Assembly (NCBI RefSeq): GCF_000227745.2
Contig: NC_018012.1
Location: 4,630,501-4,694,500, forward strand
Reading direction: 5' to 3'
Length of the DNA stretch: 64,000 nucleotides
From: Thiocystis violascens DSM 198
GTDB lineage: Bacteria; Pseudomonadota; Gammaproteobacteria; Chromatiales; Chromatiaceae
The notes under the pieces were generated by a model. The model did not search any database, was not told where the DNA came from, and worked only from the letters and a program-made list of their open reading frames with translations. Position numbers and translations under genes: made by a program. Every line of letters starts with the position of its first letter. Within the stretch, counting starts at the first letter, position 1. Below are positions 51,263 through 60,361 of this stretch, in pieces.

Positions 51263-52932
51263 TGGAGGAGCCGCGCCCGACCCTGCTGATCGTGGATGAC
51301 GAGCAGAGTATTCGCGAATTTATCCACGAACTCTTCAAAGACCAATACGACATCCTGCAAGCGGCCGATGGCACGGACGCGCTGGTGATGCTGGAATCGG
51401 AAGACGCGATCGATGTCGTCCTGCTCGACATCATGATGCCCGGTCTGGATGGTTTCGAGGTGCTGGAGATTCTCAAATCCAATCCGCACCTGGCACATCT
51501 GCGCGTCATCATGCTCAGCGCCAAGAGCGATGTCGACAGCAAGGTCAGGGCCTTCGCGGCGGGCGCGGTGGACTTCGTCAACAAACCCTTCGAGGTGAGC
51601 GAACTGGCGGCCCGTCTGAACACCCAGGTCCGCCTGAGTCGCGCCGATGCCGAACTCAAACAGGCCAAGTCGGACGCGGAGTCGGCGAATCGCGCGAAGA
51701 GCGAGTTTCTGGCGAACATGAGCCATGAAATCCGCACCCCGCTCAACGCCATCATCGGCATGAGCGAACTGCTGACGACGACCCCACTGGACGCGACCCA
51801 GCGCGACTATGTCGGCATCATCGAGACCAGCGGCAATGCACTGCTGTTTCTCATTAGCGACATCCTGGATTACTCGAAGATCGAGGCGGGGATGCTCGAA
51901 CTGCATCCGCTCCGCTTCGTTCTCCAGGATTGCGTGCAAGGCGCGCTGGATCTCGTCAAGAACAAGGCGTGGGAAAAGCAACTCCGGTTGACGGTCGAAC
52001 TGGATCCGGGCCTGCCGCGCGAATTTGTCGGGGACGACCATCGTCTGAGACAGATCATCGTCAATCTGGTCAGCAACGCGGTGAAGTTCACCGAGCGCGG
52101 GAGTGTCGCCATCGCGCTGGCCGGACAGGAGGCGGCGTCCTCTTCGTCTTCCTTGTCCGGCGGCGCGACGGCAGCGGGCGGCCTGGAGACGGAGCGCGTC
52201 TATCGGCTGATCTTGACGGTACAGGATACCGGCGTCGGCATTCCCCGCGAAGCGCAGTCGCGGCTGTTCCAGAAATTCAGTCAGGTCGACGCATCCACGA
52301 CCCGGCGTTATGGCGGAACTGGTCTGGGTCTGGCGATCTGCCGGCGTTTGTCGGAGCTGATGGGCGGGGGCATCGAGGTCGAGAGTGCCGGCGTTCCAGG
52401 GCAGGGCAGCATCTTTCGCTGCACATGGTTGATGCCGGCCATCCGTCATCGGCAGGCGATCGGGTCAGGCAGCGGCGGAGCGGACGGGGGACGTGCGTTG
52501 GTCGTCGAGTATGGCGCAGTCAGGGATCCAGCGGTCACGCCCGCATTGGATCTGGCCCAGCCGACCGATCCACCGCCGAGGTTGCGCATCCTGCTGGCCG
52601 AGGACAACCCGATCAATCAGATGGTGACCCTGAAACTGTTAAAACATCTCGGCCTTCAGGCCGACGTCGTCAATAATGGCGTGGAGGCCGTCGAGGCTTC
52701 CAAACAAAGTGTCTACGATGTGATTCTGATGGATGTCCAGATGCCGGAACTCGATGGCATCGGCGCCAGTCGCCAGATTCGACAACTGCCTCCAAACCAT
52801 CGTCAGCCAAGGATCATCGCACTGACCGCCAATGCGACGGCGGACGATCGTCAAGCCTGTCTGGACGCCGGCATGAATGACTTTGCAACCAAGCCGATAC
52901 GAATGGAAAAGTTGGTCGAGTTGTTGCTATAG
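51262..52932 (+). CDS. Hybrid kinase: receiver - HisKA - HATPase - receiver
   Basis: 556 residues, soluble. REC1 (IVDDEQSIREFI, LLDIMMPGLDGFE) is followed by HisKA (NMSHEIRTPLNAIIGMSELL), HATPase (IVNLVSNAVKFTERG, DTGVGI, GGTGLGLAIC) with a Ser/Gly-rich insertion, and REC2 (LLAEDNPINQMVTLKLLKHLG, LMDVQMPELDGI, ATKP). The end at VELLL is slightly short for REC2. Translational coupling to the membrane kinase upstream makes a phosphorelay likely. No output regulator or HPt protein is visible in the window. Confidence 0.9.
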   Translation: MEEPRPTLLIVDDEQSIREFIHELFKDQYDILQAADGTDALVMLESEDAIDVVLLDIMMPGLDGFEVLEILKSNPHLAHLRVIMLSAKSDVDSKVRAFAAGAVDFVNKPFEVSELAARLNTQVRLSRADAELKQAKSDAESANRAKSEFLANMSHEIRTPLNAIIGMSELLTTTPLDATQRDYVGIIETSGNALLFLISDILDYSKIEAGMLELHPLRFVLQDCVQGALDLVKNKAWEKQLRLTVELDPGLPREFVGDDHRLRQIIVNLVSNAVKFTERGSVAIALAGQEAASSSSSLSGGATAAGGLETERVYRLILTVQDTGVGIPREAQSRLFQKFSQVDASTTRRYGGTGLGLAICRRLSELMGGGIEVESAGVPGQGSIFRCTWLMPAIRHRQAIGSGSGGADGGRALVVEYGAVRDPAVTPALDLAQPTDPPPRLRILLAEDNPINQMVTLKLLKHLGLQADVVNNGVEAVEASKQSVYDVILMDVQMPELDGIGASRQIRQLPPNHRQPRIIALTANATADDRQACLDAGMNDFATKPIRMEKLVELLL

Positions 52933-53067
52933 GGAACATTCTGGAATCGTTCGCGTAGCGCCTGAATCAGGCCGCGTAAGGTGCGAACCGATGCGTGCCA
53001 GATCGTGTCCGCTCTACCTTGCGATAAAGATAAAGGGACTTGGTCGGTACGCTCTTCACGGAAATAA

Positions 53068-53095
53068 CCGCGGGATCCGCCATCGGATCCCGCGG
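53068..53095 (-). terminator. Strong stem-loop downstream of the cold-shock gene
   Basis: Perfect 12-bp arms CCGCGGGATCCG and CGGATCCCGCGG with a 4-base loop. On the minus strand it is followed by TTATTT, a weak T-tract, 46 bp past the stop. It could also end the kinase transcript from the other side. Confidence 0.7.
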
Positions 53096-53141
53096 ATGTC
53101 ACTCATGGGACGATGTTGCCGGTAACCGGTCAAACCGCCGA

Positions 53142-53354
53142 TCAGTTCGGAGTGACATTCTCTGCTTGCGGTCCCTTGGGGCCCTGGGTCACTTCCATCG
53201 TCACTCGCTGACCTTCGAGCAGGGTTTTACGCCCCGCGCCATTGATAGCGCTGTGATGGACGAAGACGTCCTTGCCACCTTCCCGTTCAATGAAACCGTA
53301 GCCCTTCTCGTCATTGAACCACTTGACCGTACCGGAAACCAATTCGCCTGCCAT
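53142..53354 (-). CDS. Cold-shock-domain protein (CspA family)
   Basis: 70 residues. The OB-fold RNA-binding motifs RNP1 (KGYGFIE) and RNP2 (DVFVHHSAI) are intact. Binds single-stranded RNA/DNA as a chaperone. A single gene with a long leader upstream, common for csp messages that respond to cold. Confidence 0.93.
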   Translation of the reverse strand: MAGELVSGTVKWFNDEKGYGFIEREGGKDVFVHHSAINGAGRKTLLEGQRVTMEVTQGPKGPQAENVTPN

Positions 53355-53922
53355 ATCGACCTCATCACTTTAGACGTACCAACCTGCGTTGGCATTACTC
53401 AAACCTGATCTCTTTCTTGAGACCAGTTTCACTGCCCACTCGATCACGAGTGGAATTCGCCGCGAACATTACCTCTTTGCGGAATCGCCCGTTTCGATCG
53501 GCACTGGAAAGTCAGGACCCGAGGCAAACTCAAGTCGAGCAGGTGTCGAAGGGGCACGGATGGGTAATGCATACTAGATAAAAAAGGAAGGAAATCGGAC
53601 TACGGAAATGCAGATGCTGGATGACGGCGCTCGGTACAGGAAAGCGCACGATGCGTGATGGCTTGAAGGATGTGGAACCGTTTTTGGATACGCATGAGCC
53701 GATTTTCGCTGCATCCGCTGCTTCATGGAAGAGTAGTGTACATCGAAACTCCAAAAAGTCTTCCGAATAAATGAAATTTCAGGACGAAAACCCGAACCGC
53801 GCCGACCTGACGCCGTATCCCGAGGGGCACGCACTAGCGTGGGGCATTGCGCGATAACGATGAACAGCGGTGTCCGCGACCGAACCCCATGTTCCGGCAT
53901 GGCAACGCACTGGTCCTGTCGC
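53355..53922. other. Intergenic region between csp and tsaB
   Basis: 568 bp. The part nearest the csp start may be its long 5' leader. Only short frames without ribosome binding sites; no repeat of the families A to C. Nothing else seen. Confidence 0.5.
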
Positions 53923-54597
53923 CTACGTTCGCGTGACCCGATCCCGGAGATAAACCGGAGCAGCCAGTTCAGGCGAGACCTGTCGACCCGCGTGCAATTG
54001 TGCGGCCGCCATGATGACAATGTCGCGGGCCTCGCAGAGAGCATCGGAATTGACACCGGCCAAGGCGTCGCCGACGCGGGCCGTCAAACTAGCGGTGTGG
54101 GCCGCCCATCCCGATCCAACCCCGTACCAGCCGTGGTTGGCCGGCAACTCGACGCGATCCGGCGGGCAGACCGCTTCCTCGCCGCGAGGCGCGGCAAGTC
54201 CGTCCTCGCCCACCTCGAAACATCCCCAGTACACCTCGCCCATGCGGGCGTCGAGCGCCGTCAGCAGACGACGTTGTCCGCCACGACGAAATTGACCCTG
54301 AGCCAGGGCACCCAGCGTCGAGACGGGTAGGACCGGAAGATCGGCGCCGAATGCCGCGCCCTGGATGACCGCCGCCGCGATCCGCACCCCGGTAAACGAA
54401 CCGGGACCGCAGCCGAAGGCCAGGGCATCCAGCGCATTGACGCGGAGACCGGCCCGATCCAGCAAGTCCTGCATCATGGGCAGGATGCGTTCGCCATGTC
54501 GACGGGGAGCGGTTTCAAACAATTGCTCGATCTTTCCATCGATCAGAAGCGCGGCGGAGCAGGCATCGCCGGAGGTGTCGATCGCAAGCAGTTTCAT
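53923..54597 (-). CDS. tsaB: tRNA threonylcarbamoyladenosine biosynthesis protein TsaB
   Basis: 224 residues. MKLLAIDTSGDACSAALLI and LDALAFGCGPGSFTGVRIAAAVIQGAAFG are the ASKHA-type signatures of TsaB. It works with TsaD and TsaE to place the t6A modification at position 37 of ANN-decoding tRNAs. Same strand as the unknown gene upstream, 24 bp apart. Confidence 0.93.
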   Translation of the reverse strand: MKLLAIDTSGDACSAALLIDGKIEQLFETAPRRHGERILPMMQDLLDRAGLRVNALDALAFGCGPGSFTGVRIAAAVIQGAAFGADLPVLPVSTLGALAQGQFRRGGQRRLLTALDARMGEVYWGCFEVGEDGLAAPRGEEAVCPPDRVELPANHGWYGVGSGWAAHTASLTARVGDALAGVNSDALCEARDIVIMAAAQLHAGRQVSPELAAPVYLRDRVTRT

Positions 54598-54621
54598 GAA
54601 GGGCTGGCTATGAAGACGCGT

Positions 54622-55533
54622 TCAGGCGAAGGGATTCCGATGGGGGGCGATTTTATACCCGATCCCGTCGAGCTGATGGATAAAAGAGTAGGGCGGTTGC
54701 AACACCCAGCCGCGAAAGGCCGCATGCAGCGGGCCGGCCAATTGGCGCGGCGGTTCGTCTTCGAGCATGGGCACCAAAAACAGCCTGATTCTGCCCAACA
54801 TCCGTTCCGGGTCTTCCAGCAGGGTTTGCGTGGCCCAGCCGGGCAGCCCCTCCAGGAAAACGTCGGTGCGGACCGCGGACGGCTTGAGATGCGCGGCCAG
54901 TCCAAACAAGAGCAGTTGTTTGTACTCCAGTTCGGGGTCGGTCCAATGGGTTCCGGTGTCCGATGGCGCGATGGTCGCCATCGGCATCACACGCTGAGCC
55001 AGCAGATAGACATGGAGTTCGTGAAGGTCGAGCCAGGTTTTTGCTGGAAGCGGGGTGTTCCAGAGCGCGGCGTAACGCATCTGCCGCTTGGCGAACCGGA
55101 ACAGATTCCGCAACGTCCAATCGCGTTTGCGGTATTCCCGGTTGGACAGGAGGCAACCCTGCCGGTCGATCTGGCGCAGCATCTGGTTCAGGTTCGCGAA
55201 CATGAGTCGGTCGAGACGCTGTTCGAGGGTGACGCCGGACGTGAGCGAGACGGCTTTGCCGATGGCCAGCCCCGGTTTCGGCAGACCGGCGCAGGTCTTG
55301 AGCAGGGGAACCTTCAGGGCGGACAGGGCGGCGAGTCGCCGGCTGGTTGAAATCTCCGACCGGCGCAGTTTTTCCAAGGCCAGAATCAGCGCTGGCCCGG
55401 ACTGGCGTATCCCGGCCGCGCGCAGATCGGTCAGCCAGTCGCCCAATTTGTCCAGACTGCCGTCGAAGCGTGGCCGCGTGCATTCCCGGATGGCGAGCGG
55501 GGAGGGCAGCGAAGGGGCATCGAAGGTCAGCAT
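54622..55533 (-). CDS. Conserved-looking protein of unknown function upstream of tsaB
   Basis: 303 residues from ATG 55533 with GGAG before; a start at 55575 is possible. Mostly helical, no signal peptide or membrane segment. Stretches such as NREYRKRDWTLRNLFRFAKRQ, KTWLDLHELHVYLLAQRVM and LELEYKQLLLFGLAAHLKPS-like (here PELEYKQLLLFGLAAHLKPS) look conserved. Probably co-transcribed with tsaB. I do not recognise the family. Confidence 0.75.
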   Translation of the reverse strand: MLTFDAPSLPSPLAIRECTRPRFDGSLDKLGDWLTDLRAAGIRQSGPALILALEKLRRSEISTSRRLAALSALKVPLLKTCAGLPKPGLAIGKAVSLTSGVTLEQRLDRLMFANLNQMLRQIDRQGCLLSNREYRKRDWTLRNLFRFAKRQMRYAALWNTPLPAKTWLDLHELHVYLLAQRVMPMATIAPSDTGTHWTDPELEYKQLLLFGLAAHLKPSAVRTDVFLEGLPGWATQTLLEDPERMLGRIRLFLVPMLEDEPPRQLAGPLHAAFRGWVLQPPYSFIHQLDGIGYKIAPHRNPFA

Positions 55534-55718
55534 GACACATGCTCCGATCGGGACGCGACGGATAGCCGCATCCATCCGGGTGTGGGCCGCGGTCCGTTGG
55601 TTGCTGGGCGATGGATTCGGTGTGGTTACCTGAAATGCTACCCTCAAGAGGCGGATGGGGGTGACGATGAGTGCGCAATTCGGCGGATTCGTTTGAAACG
55701 AATTCGCCGTTTTGAGAC

Positions 55719-56708
55719 TTACCGAAAGGATTTCAGGATCGCTTGTGTTTCCGTGGCCGAGATTCGCGGTCCGAGACTCGTGACCAATTTGGCCGAGGCG
55801 GCGGAGGCGAGATCGCCCGCGCGCTGGTGGTCCCAACCCTGGCTCAGACCGAAGAGGAAGGCGCCGGCGAACATATCGCCAGCGCCGACCGTATCCACGG
55901 CCTCCACCTTGACCGGCGCGATTTCGATCAGCGTTGCGCCGTCCCAGACCAGTGCGCCCTCGGGACCGCGGGTGATGGCAAAGCTCCTGCTGACGGTTTT
56001 GAGATACTCCACCGCGCGCGACAGATCCTCGCTGCCGGCCATGCCCATGGCCTCGAACTCGTTGGCGAACAGCAGATCGACGCCGGAGCCGATCATCTCC
56101 AGCAATCCGTGTTTGAAGAACTTGACCATGTTCGGATCGGACAGCGAGATGGCGGTCTTGACGCCCGCCGCGTCCGCGATCCGCTTGGCCGCGATGGAGG
56201 CATCGCGCGCGGCGTCCGAGGTCACCAGATAGCCTTCGGTGTAGAACCAGTCGGAATCCCGCAGCGCGTCTTCCACCAATTCCTGGGCGGAGAAATCGCC
56301 GCTGACGCCGAGAAAAGTGCACATGGTGCGGTCGCTGTCCGGAGTCACCAGCACCACGCAGCGCCCGGTGTGGCCCTGGGCCTTCTCGGTGTGGTGGTTG
56401 GTGTCGACGCCGCCGTCGAGAAGATCCCGCATGTAGAAATGGCCCAGCTCGTCGTCGGCGACCTTGCAGGAGTAAAAGCCTTTCCCGCCGAACTGGCTGA
56501 AGGCGATGATCGAATTGGCCGCCGATCCGCCGGAGCCGCGTTGATGATGGTGGTCTTTGAGATGGTGCATGATGCCCGTCTGCTGGGCCTCGTCGACCAG
56601 GGTCATGACCCCTTTGTCGATCCCGAGGATGCCCAGATCATGGGGCTCCACCTCATACTCCAGATCGACCAGCGCGTTGCCGATTCCGTAGATGTGATAC
56701 TTCGACAT
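55719..56708 (-). CDS. PfkB-family (adenosine kinase-like) sugar kinase
   Basis: 329 residues. Family marks: YGIGNALVDLEYEV at the N-terminus, GGSAANSIIAFSQFGGKGFYSCKVADDELGHFY (signature 1) and VDTVGAGDMFAGAFLFGL (signature 2, catalytic Asp in GAGD). The GSGGSAAN and length favour adenosine kinase among PfkB members. It would phosphorylate adenosine to AMP. Stands alone between the unknown gene and a decayed gene. Confidence 0.88.
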   Translation of the reverse strand: MSKYHIYGIGNALVDLEYEVEPHDLGILGIDKGVMTLVDEAQQTGIMHHLKDHHHQRGSGGSAANSIIAFSQFGGKGFYSCKVADDELGHFYMRDLLDGGVDTNHHTEKAQGHTGRCVVLVTPDSDRTMCTFLGVSGDFSAQELVEDALRDSDWFYTEGYLVTSDAARDASIAAKRIADAAGVKTAISLSDPNMVKFFKHGLLEMIGSGVDLLFANEFEAMGMAGSEDLSRAVEYLKTVSRSFAITRGPEGALVWDGATLIEIAPVKVEAVDTVGAGDMFAGAFLFGLSQGWDHQRAGDLASAASAKLVTSLGPRISATETQAILKSFR

Positions 56709-56769
56709 GCTTGTTCCGCCGTTGAGTCGCTAAAGCGGGCCATTGTACCGCGCGGCGGGAGCCGATCCG

Positions 56770-57174
56770 ACCTCTCGCTTTTAGCGCCCTCCTCGATCCG
56801 CTTGGCCAACCAGCTTGCGCGGCTCTTACCTGGTCGAGATGGGCGTAGAGCGATTCCTTGGCGGCATTGGCCTGTTCGACGCTGACGATGATGTCGCGGG
56901 CGGGTGGATTCGACCTCGGCGTCATCCTGCCAGAGGGTCGGATACTGGCGGAATTCGGCGGTCAGCCAGGCGTCGAGCGGCTGTACGTCCTTGTGTCGTG
57001 CGTAGGAGGCGACGAAGCGGGCGACGAGACCGCCGGTTTTCTCGGCGTTCTCCTCGCCGCCGAAGACCTTGTCGGCGAGCCAGTCGGCCAGTCGGCCTGG
57101 CGGTTCTGGGCGTCTTCGTCGGCGAGGCGGTCAGCGTCGATGGGGTCGGAATGGAGCGCGAGCGGTTGGTTCAT
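56770..57174 (-). pseudogene. Decayed gene with several frameshifts (unknown protein)
   Basis: Joining three or four frames on the minus strand from ATG 57174 gives a coherent acidic protein: MNQPLALHSDPIDADRLADE, then (frameshift) LADKVFGGEENAEKTGGLVA RFVASYARHKDVQPLDAWLT continuing to FRQYPTLWQDDAEVES, then (frameshift) ARDIIVSVEQANAAKESLYAHLDQ, then (frameshift) KSRASWLAKRIEEGA. Each piece has good coding character, but no single frame covers them. It ends near the adenosine kinase start. Family not recognised; possibly the remnant of a plasmid or phage-type gene. Confidence 0.6.
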
Positions 57175-57267
57175 GGATCTGTGTTCCTTTGTCCACGCCT
57201 TTTGCACGGTTCGTCGCCCGCAAGCGGACGTTGGCGATGGCGGGTGCTACAACTGCCGGCTTACTGC

Positions 57268-57326
57268 CATTCCGTAAAGCCGTTCGTGGTTCGAGGGCCT
57301 CACCACGAACGGCTTTACGGAATGGC
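57268..57326. repeat. Palindromic repeat, family B, copy 6
   Basis: CCATTCCGTAAAGCCGTTCG and CGAACGGCTTTACGGAATGG, arms over 20 bp. It runs directly into the trailing motif (AAAAATCGCCTTA) that IS5 copy 3 has split. Confidence 0.8.
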
Positions 57327-57355
57327 TGTGAGTATCTTTTCTAAAAATCGCCTTA

Positions 57356-58548
57356 GAGGGTGTAGACAAAATCAAACCGTTGTGGTCAACCGCCGCAGCA
57401 GGATGCGCGCCTCCGCCAGCCAAACCCAGGTTTCGGAGACCGCTGGCAGACGGTCATGATGCATGATCAATCGACGGGCACGCTCATTCCACGCATGGGT
57501 GCGCTCGACAACCCAGCGCTTCGGCAGCGGAACGAAGCCGTCGGCGTTGGCGATCACCACTCGGTCAGGCCCCCGTCCACGTGCCAGGAGCCAACGCTTT
57601 TGTTGGCTGGATGGCGCACGACTTCCACGCGGATCGCGTGGGTCTGCTCCGTGGTTTGGGCAAATTGACCGGCGTACGCTCTATCCACAAACACCGTGTT
57701 GATCTGGGGGTACTTGGCGGCCGCGTCAGCGACGGCGCCCGAGGCGGCATCGCGGTCCTGAAGATTGGCCGCGACCACGCTCACCGCCAACACGAACCCC
57801 AAGGTATCGACCACCAGGCTGCGCTTGCGCCCCTTGACCTGCTTGCCCGCATCAAAGCCGCTCGGTCCACCCTGCGGCGAGCCGCGGGTCGATTGCGCAT
57901 CCAGCACCGCCGCCGTCGGCGCGATCTCACGCCCCTCGCGTTCGCGCCATTGCCCCCGCAGTCGATCATGCATCTGCTCAAACTTCCCAGCCGCACTCCA
58001 ACGGCGAAACGTCTTGTAGACATTCTGCCAAGGCGCGAAATCGTGCGGCAGCATCCGCCACGCGCACCCCGTGCGCACCACGTAGCAACACGCCTCCAGG
58101 ATGCTCCGGCGCGACACGCGGGGCGGTTGACCCCGCCCGCCCGGCATCTCAAAGAGAGCGGCGACCAAGTCCCACTCCGCATCGGTCAGACAACTTGGGT
58201 AGCTTTGGTCGGGGTCGTGGCGACGATGCGCATCCGTATACCCATACCGACGCGGCGTTGCGCGCGCTTGCGCCTCGAGACCACTCTCGCCCCGGAGGCG
58301 CGTGACGCCCGCCTCCCGCAAGGACTTGCGAATCGTTGCTTCATGAGCCTCGATTCCCGTCCGTGCCGCGAGTTCCCGGGCAATCTCTGACAGCGTGGAG
58401 GTCGGGCGATCCGTGACAATTTGACGCAATACCGCTTGCTCCGCCTCGTGAATCTTGGGGGGACGACCAGCTTTCGACATCAGCGCACACCAGCTCAGTT
58501 GTAGACTGGTATACAAATAGCAGCTCAATTATTTTTGTCTACACCCTC
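57356..58548 (-). mobile_element. IS5-family insertion sequence, copy 3 (1193 bp, mutated)
   Basis: Same ends as the other copies, inverted orientation, with target duplication TTA (57353-57355 and 58549-58551). One base is missing compared with copies 1 and 2. The target AAATCGCC-TTA-GGCGATTT is a palindrome and the insertion is at its centre. Confidence 0.93.
57372..58480 (-). pseudogene. IS5-family transposase, frameshifted copy
   Basis: A one-base deletion around 57572 (GGGGCGCC in the other copies becomes GGGGGCC) shifts the frame after SWHVDGG. The reading ends early at GGLTEW and the DDE Glu region (VVERTHAWNERARRL) is read only in another frame. Two substitutions (VFVDRAYAG for LFVDSAYAG) lie next to the second Asp. 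It is inactive but could move in trans. Confidence 0.93.
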
Positions 58549-58620
58549 TTAGGCGATTTCCGGAAATGACTTTGCCAAGCGTCAAACTCGGTAGGAGCCC
58601 GCTTGCGGGCGAAAGGTGGG
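58549..58620. repeat. REP-like sequence, family A (half copy)
   Basis: GCGATTTCCGGAAATGACTT followed by GCCAAGCGTCAAA and one arm TAGGAGCCCGCTTGCGGGCG. The second arm is missing, as the cydC gene end lies there. Fused to family B through the site hit by IS5 copy 3. Confidence 0.7.
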
Positions 58621-58621
58621 C

Positions 58622-60361
58622 TTATATCGAGGCGTCTAGCGTCGGCCCGACCGCGAGCAGCGCGGCCTGCGTCGCCTGCGGCACCACGGAGACATCGCCG
58701 TGGGCCAACTCGCGGCCCCGATCGAGCACTAGCACCTGATCGACCCAGTCCAGCCCGGCCGGACGGTGGGTGATCAGCAGGACCGTGCGCCCGACCATCA
58801 GCCGGTCGAGCGCCTGCATCAGATCGCGCTCGGTGGCGGCGTCCAGGCCCTCGGTCGGCTCGTCAAGCAGCAGGATGGGCGCGTCCTTGAGCAGCGCCCG
58901 CGCGACGGCGATTCTTCGCCCCTGCCCCCCGGACATCCGCACGCCGGTTTCGCCGACCCAGGTGTCATAGCCCTCGGGGAGTTCGGCGATGAAGTCGTGG
59001 ATCTGCGCGACCCGGCACGCCTGTTCGATGGCGCCCTGGGAGGCATCGGGATTGGCGATCAGCAGGTTCTCGCGGATGGTGGCGTCGAACAGATGGGTAT
59101 GCTGGCTGACCACGGCGATATGACGGCGTAGATCGTCGCCGTGAAAATCGGCGATGTCCTGTCCGCCGATCCGAATCGCCCCGGCATCCGGCGCCCAGAA
59201 ACGCAGCAGCAGATTGAACAGCGTGCTCTTGCCCGAGCCGGTGGCGCCGATGACGGCGGCTCGGGTTCCCTCGGGGATGCGCAGCACGATGTCCGCGACG
59301 GCTGGGTGCGCCGCCTTGGGATAACCGAAGGTGACGCGGTCGAAGGCGATGTCGAAGTTTGCGATCTGGGGCGAGAGACCCGGCGGTTCGCGCACCGCCG
59401 GTTCGGTGTCGACGATGTCGAAGAGTCTGCGTGCGGCGGCGAGCGTGCGGCCAAGCAATTGAAAGGCTTGCGGTAGCGGTGCGACCGCCTCGAAGCTGGC
59501 GAGTGTGAACAGGGCCAGCATGGCAAGTAGGGGCGGCATGAGCTGGCCGTCGCGCACCAGCGGAATCGCCAGCCAGAGCAGCACCCAGAGACTCAGGCTG
59601 GCGCAGAGGCCGACCGCCGCCAGGGTCAGCCCGTGGTCGCTGCTAAGTCGCGCCTGATCGGCGACCAGGCGGCGGCTCAGGTCGTCGATGCGTTGGGCTT
59701 GGCGTTCCGTCACGCCGTAGACGGTGAGTTCGGCCATCCCCTGCACGCCATCGATGACGGCGGTCCGCAGTTCGCTTTCGTCCTCGGTGATCCGCCGTCC
59801 GGGCGCCTGTCCGCGCGACTGGGACCAGAGCGGCAGGGCGACGCCCGCGAGCGACAGAAAGATCAGCCCGGTCAGGGCCAGAACCGGGGCGAAGAGAAAG
59901 AGGAAGATAACGAAGATCAGGGTGCTCGCGAGGGCGACGACGACCGGCACCAGCACCCGTACATAGAGGTTGTCGAGTGCGTCGATGTCGGCGCGGATGC
60001 GGCTGAGCAGATCGCCGCTGTGATACTGCTGGAGTCGCGCGGGCGCGAGCGGTTCCAGGTGGCTGTAGAACCACACCCGCAGACTGGCGATCAGACGGAA
60101 AGTCGCCTCGTGATTGATCAGCCGTTCGGCGTAGCGCCCGCCGGTGCGGAGCATGGCGCTGCCCCGGATCATGGCCGCCGGGGTGAAATAGTTCATGGCG
60201 ACCCCGGCGGCGCCGGCCGTCGCCATCGCGGCGAGGAACCAGCCGGAGGCGGCCATCAGCATGACATTGGCGATCAGGGTGAGGATCGCGGCCAGGGTGC
60301 CCAGCAGCATCCAGCCCCGATAGGGTCGGAATAGATCCAGCAGACGCAGAATGTCCTTCAT
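58622..60361 (-). CDS. cydC: Thiol reductant ABC exporter subunit CydC
   Basis: 579 residues: six membrane helices (about 15-300) and an ABC domain with Walker A GATGSGKST, signature MSGGQGRRI and Walker B ILLLDEPTEGLD. With CydD it exports cysteine/glutathione to the periplasm, needed for cytochrome bd assembly. The start overlaps cydD by 4 bp (ATGA). Confidence 0.93.
   Translation of the reverse strand: MKDILRLLDLFRPYRGWMLLGTLAAILTLIANVMLMAASGWFLAAMATAGAAGVAMNYFTPAAMIRGSAMLRTGGRYAERLINHEATFRLIASLRVWFYSHLEPLAPARLQQYHSGDLLSRIRADIDALDNLYVRVLVPVVVALASTLIFVIFLFLFAPVLALTGLIFLSLAGVALPLWSQSRGQAPGRRITEDESELRTAVIDGVQGMAELTVYGVTERQAQRIDDLSRRLVADQARLSSDHGLTLAAVGLCASLSLWVLLWLAIPLVRDGQLMPPLLAMLALFTLASFEAVAPLPQAFQLLGRTLAAARRLFDIVDTEPAVREPPGLSPQIANFDIAFDRVTFGYPKAAHPAVADIVLRIPEGTRAAVIGATGSGKSTLFNLLLRFWAPDAGAIRIGGQDIADFHGDDLRRHIAVVSQHTHLFDATIRENLLIANPDASQGAIEQACRVAQIHDFIAELPEGYDTWVGETGVRMSGGQGRRIAVARALLKDAPILLLDEPTEGLDAATERDLMQALDRLMVGRTVLLITHRPAGLDWVDQVLVLDRGRELAHGDVSVVPQATQAALLAVGPTLDASI

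Noticed and set aside
57372..57560. Separate 62-residue gene
   Set aside because: It is the 3' piece of the frameshifted IS5 transposase, not a gene of its own.
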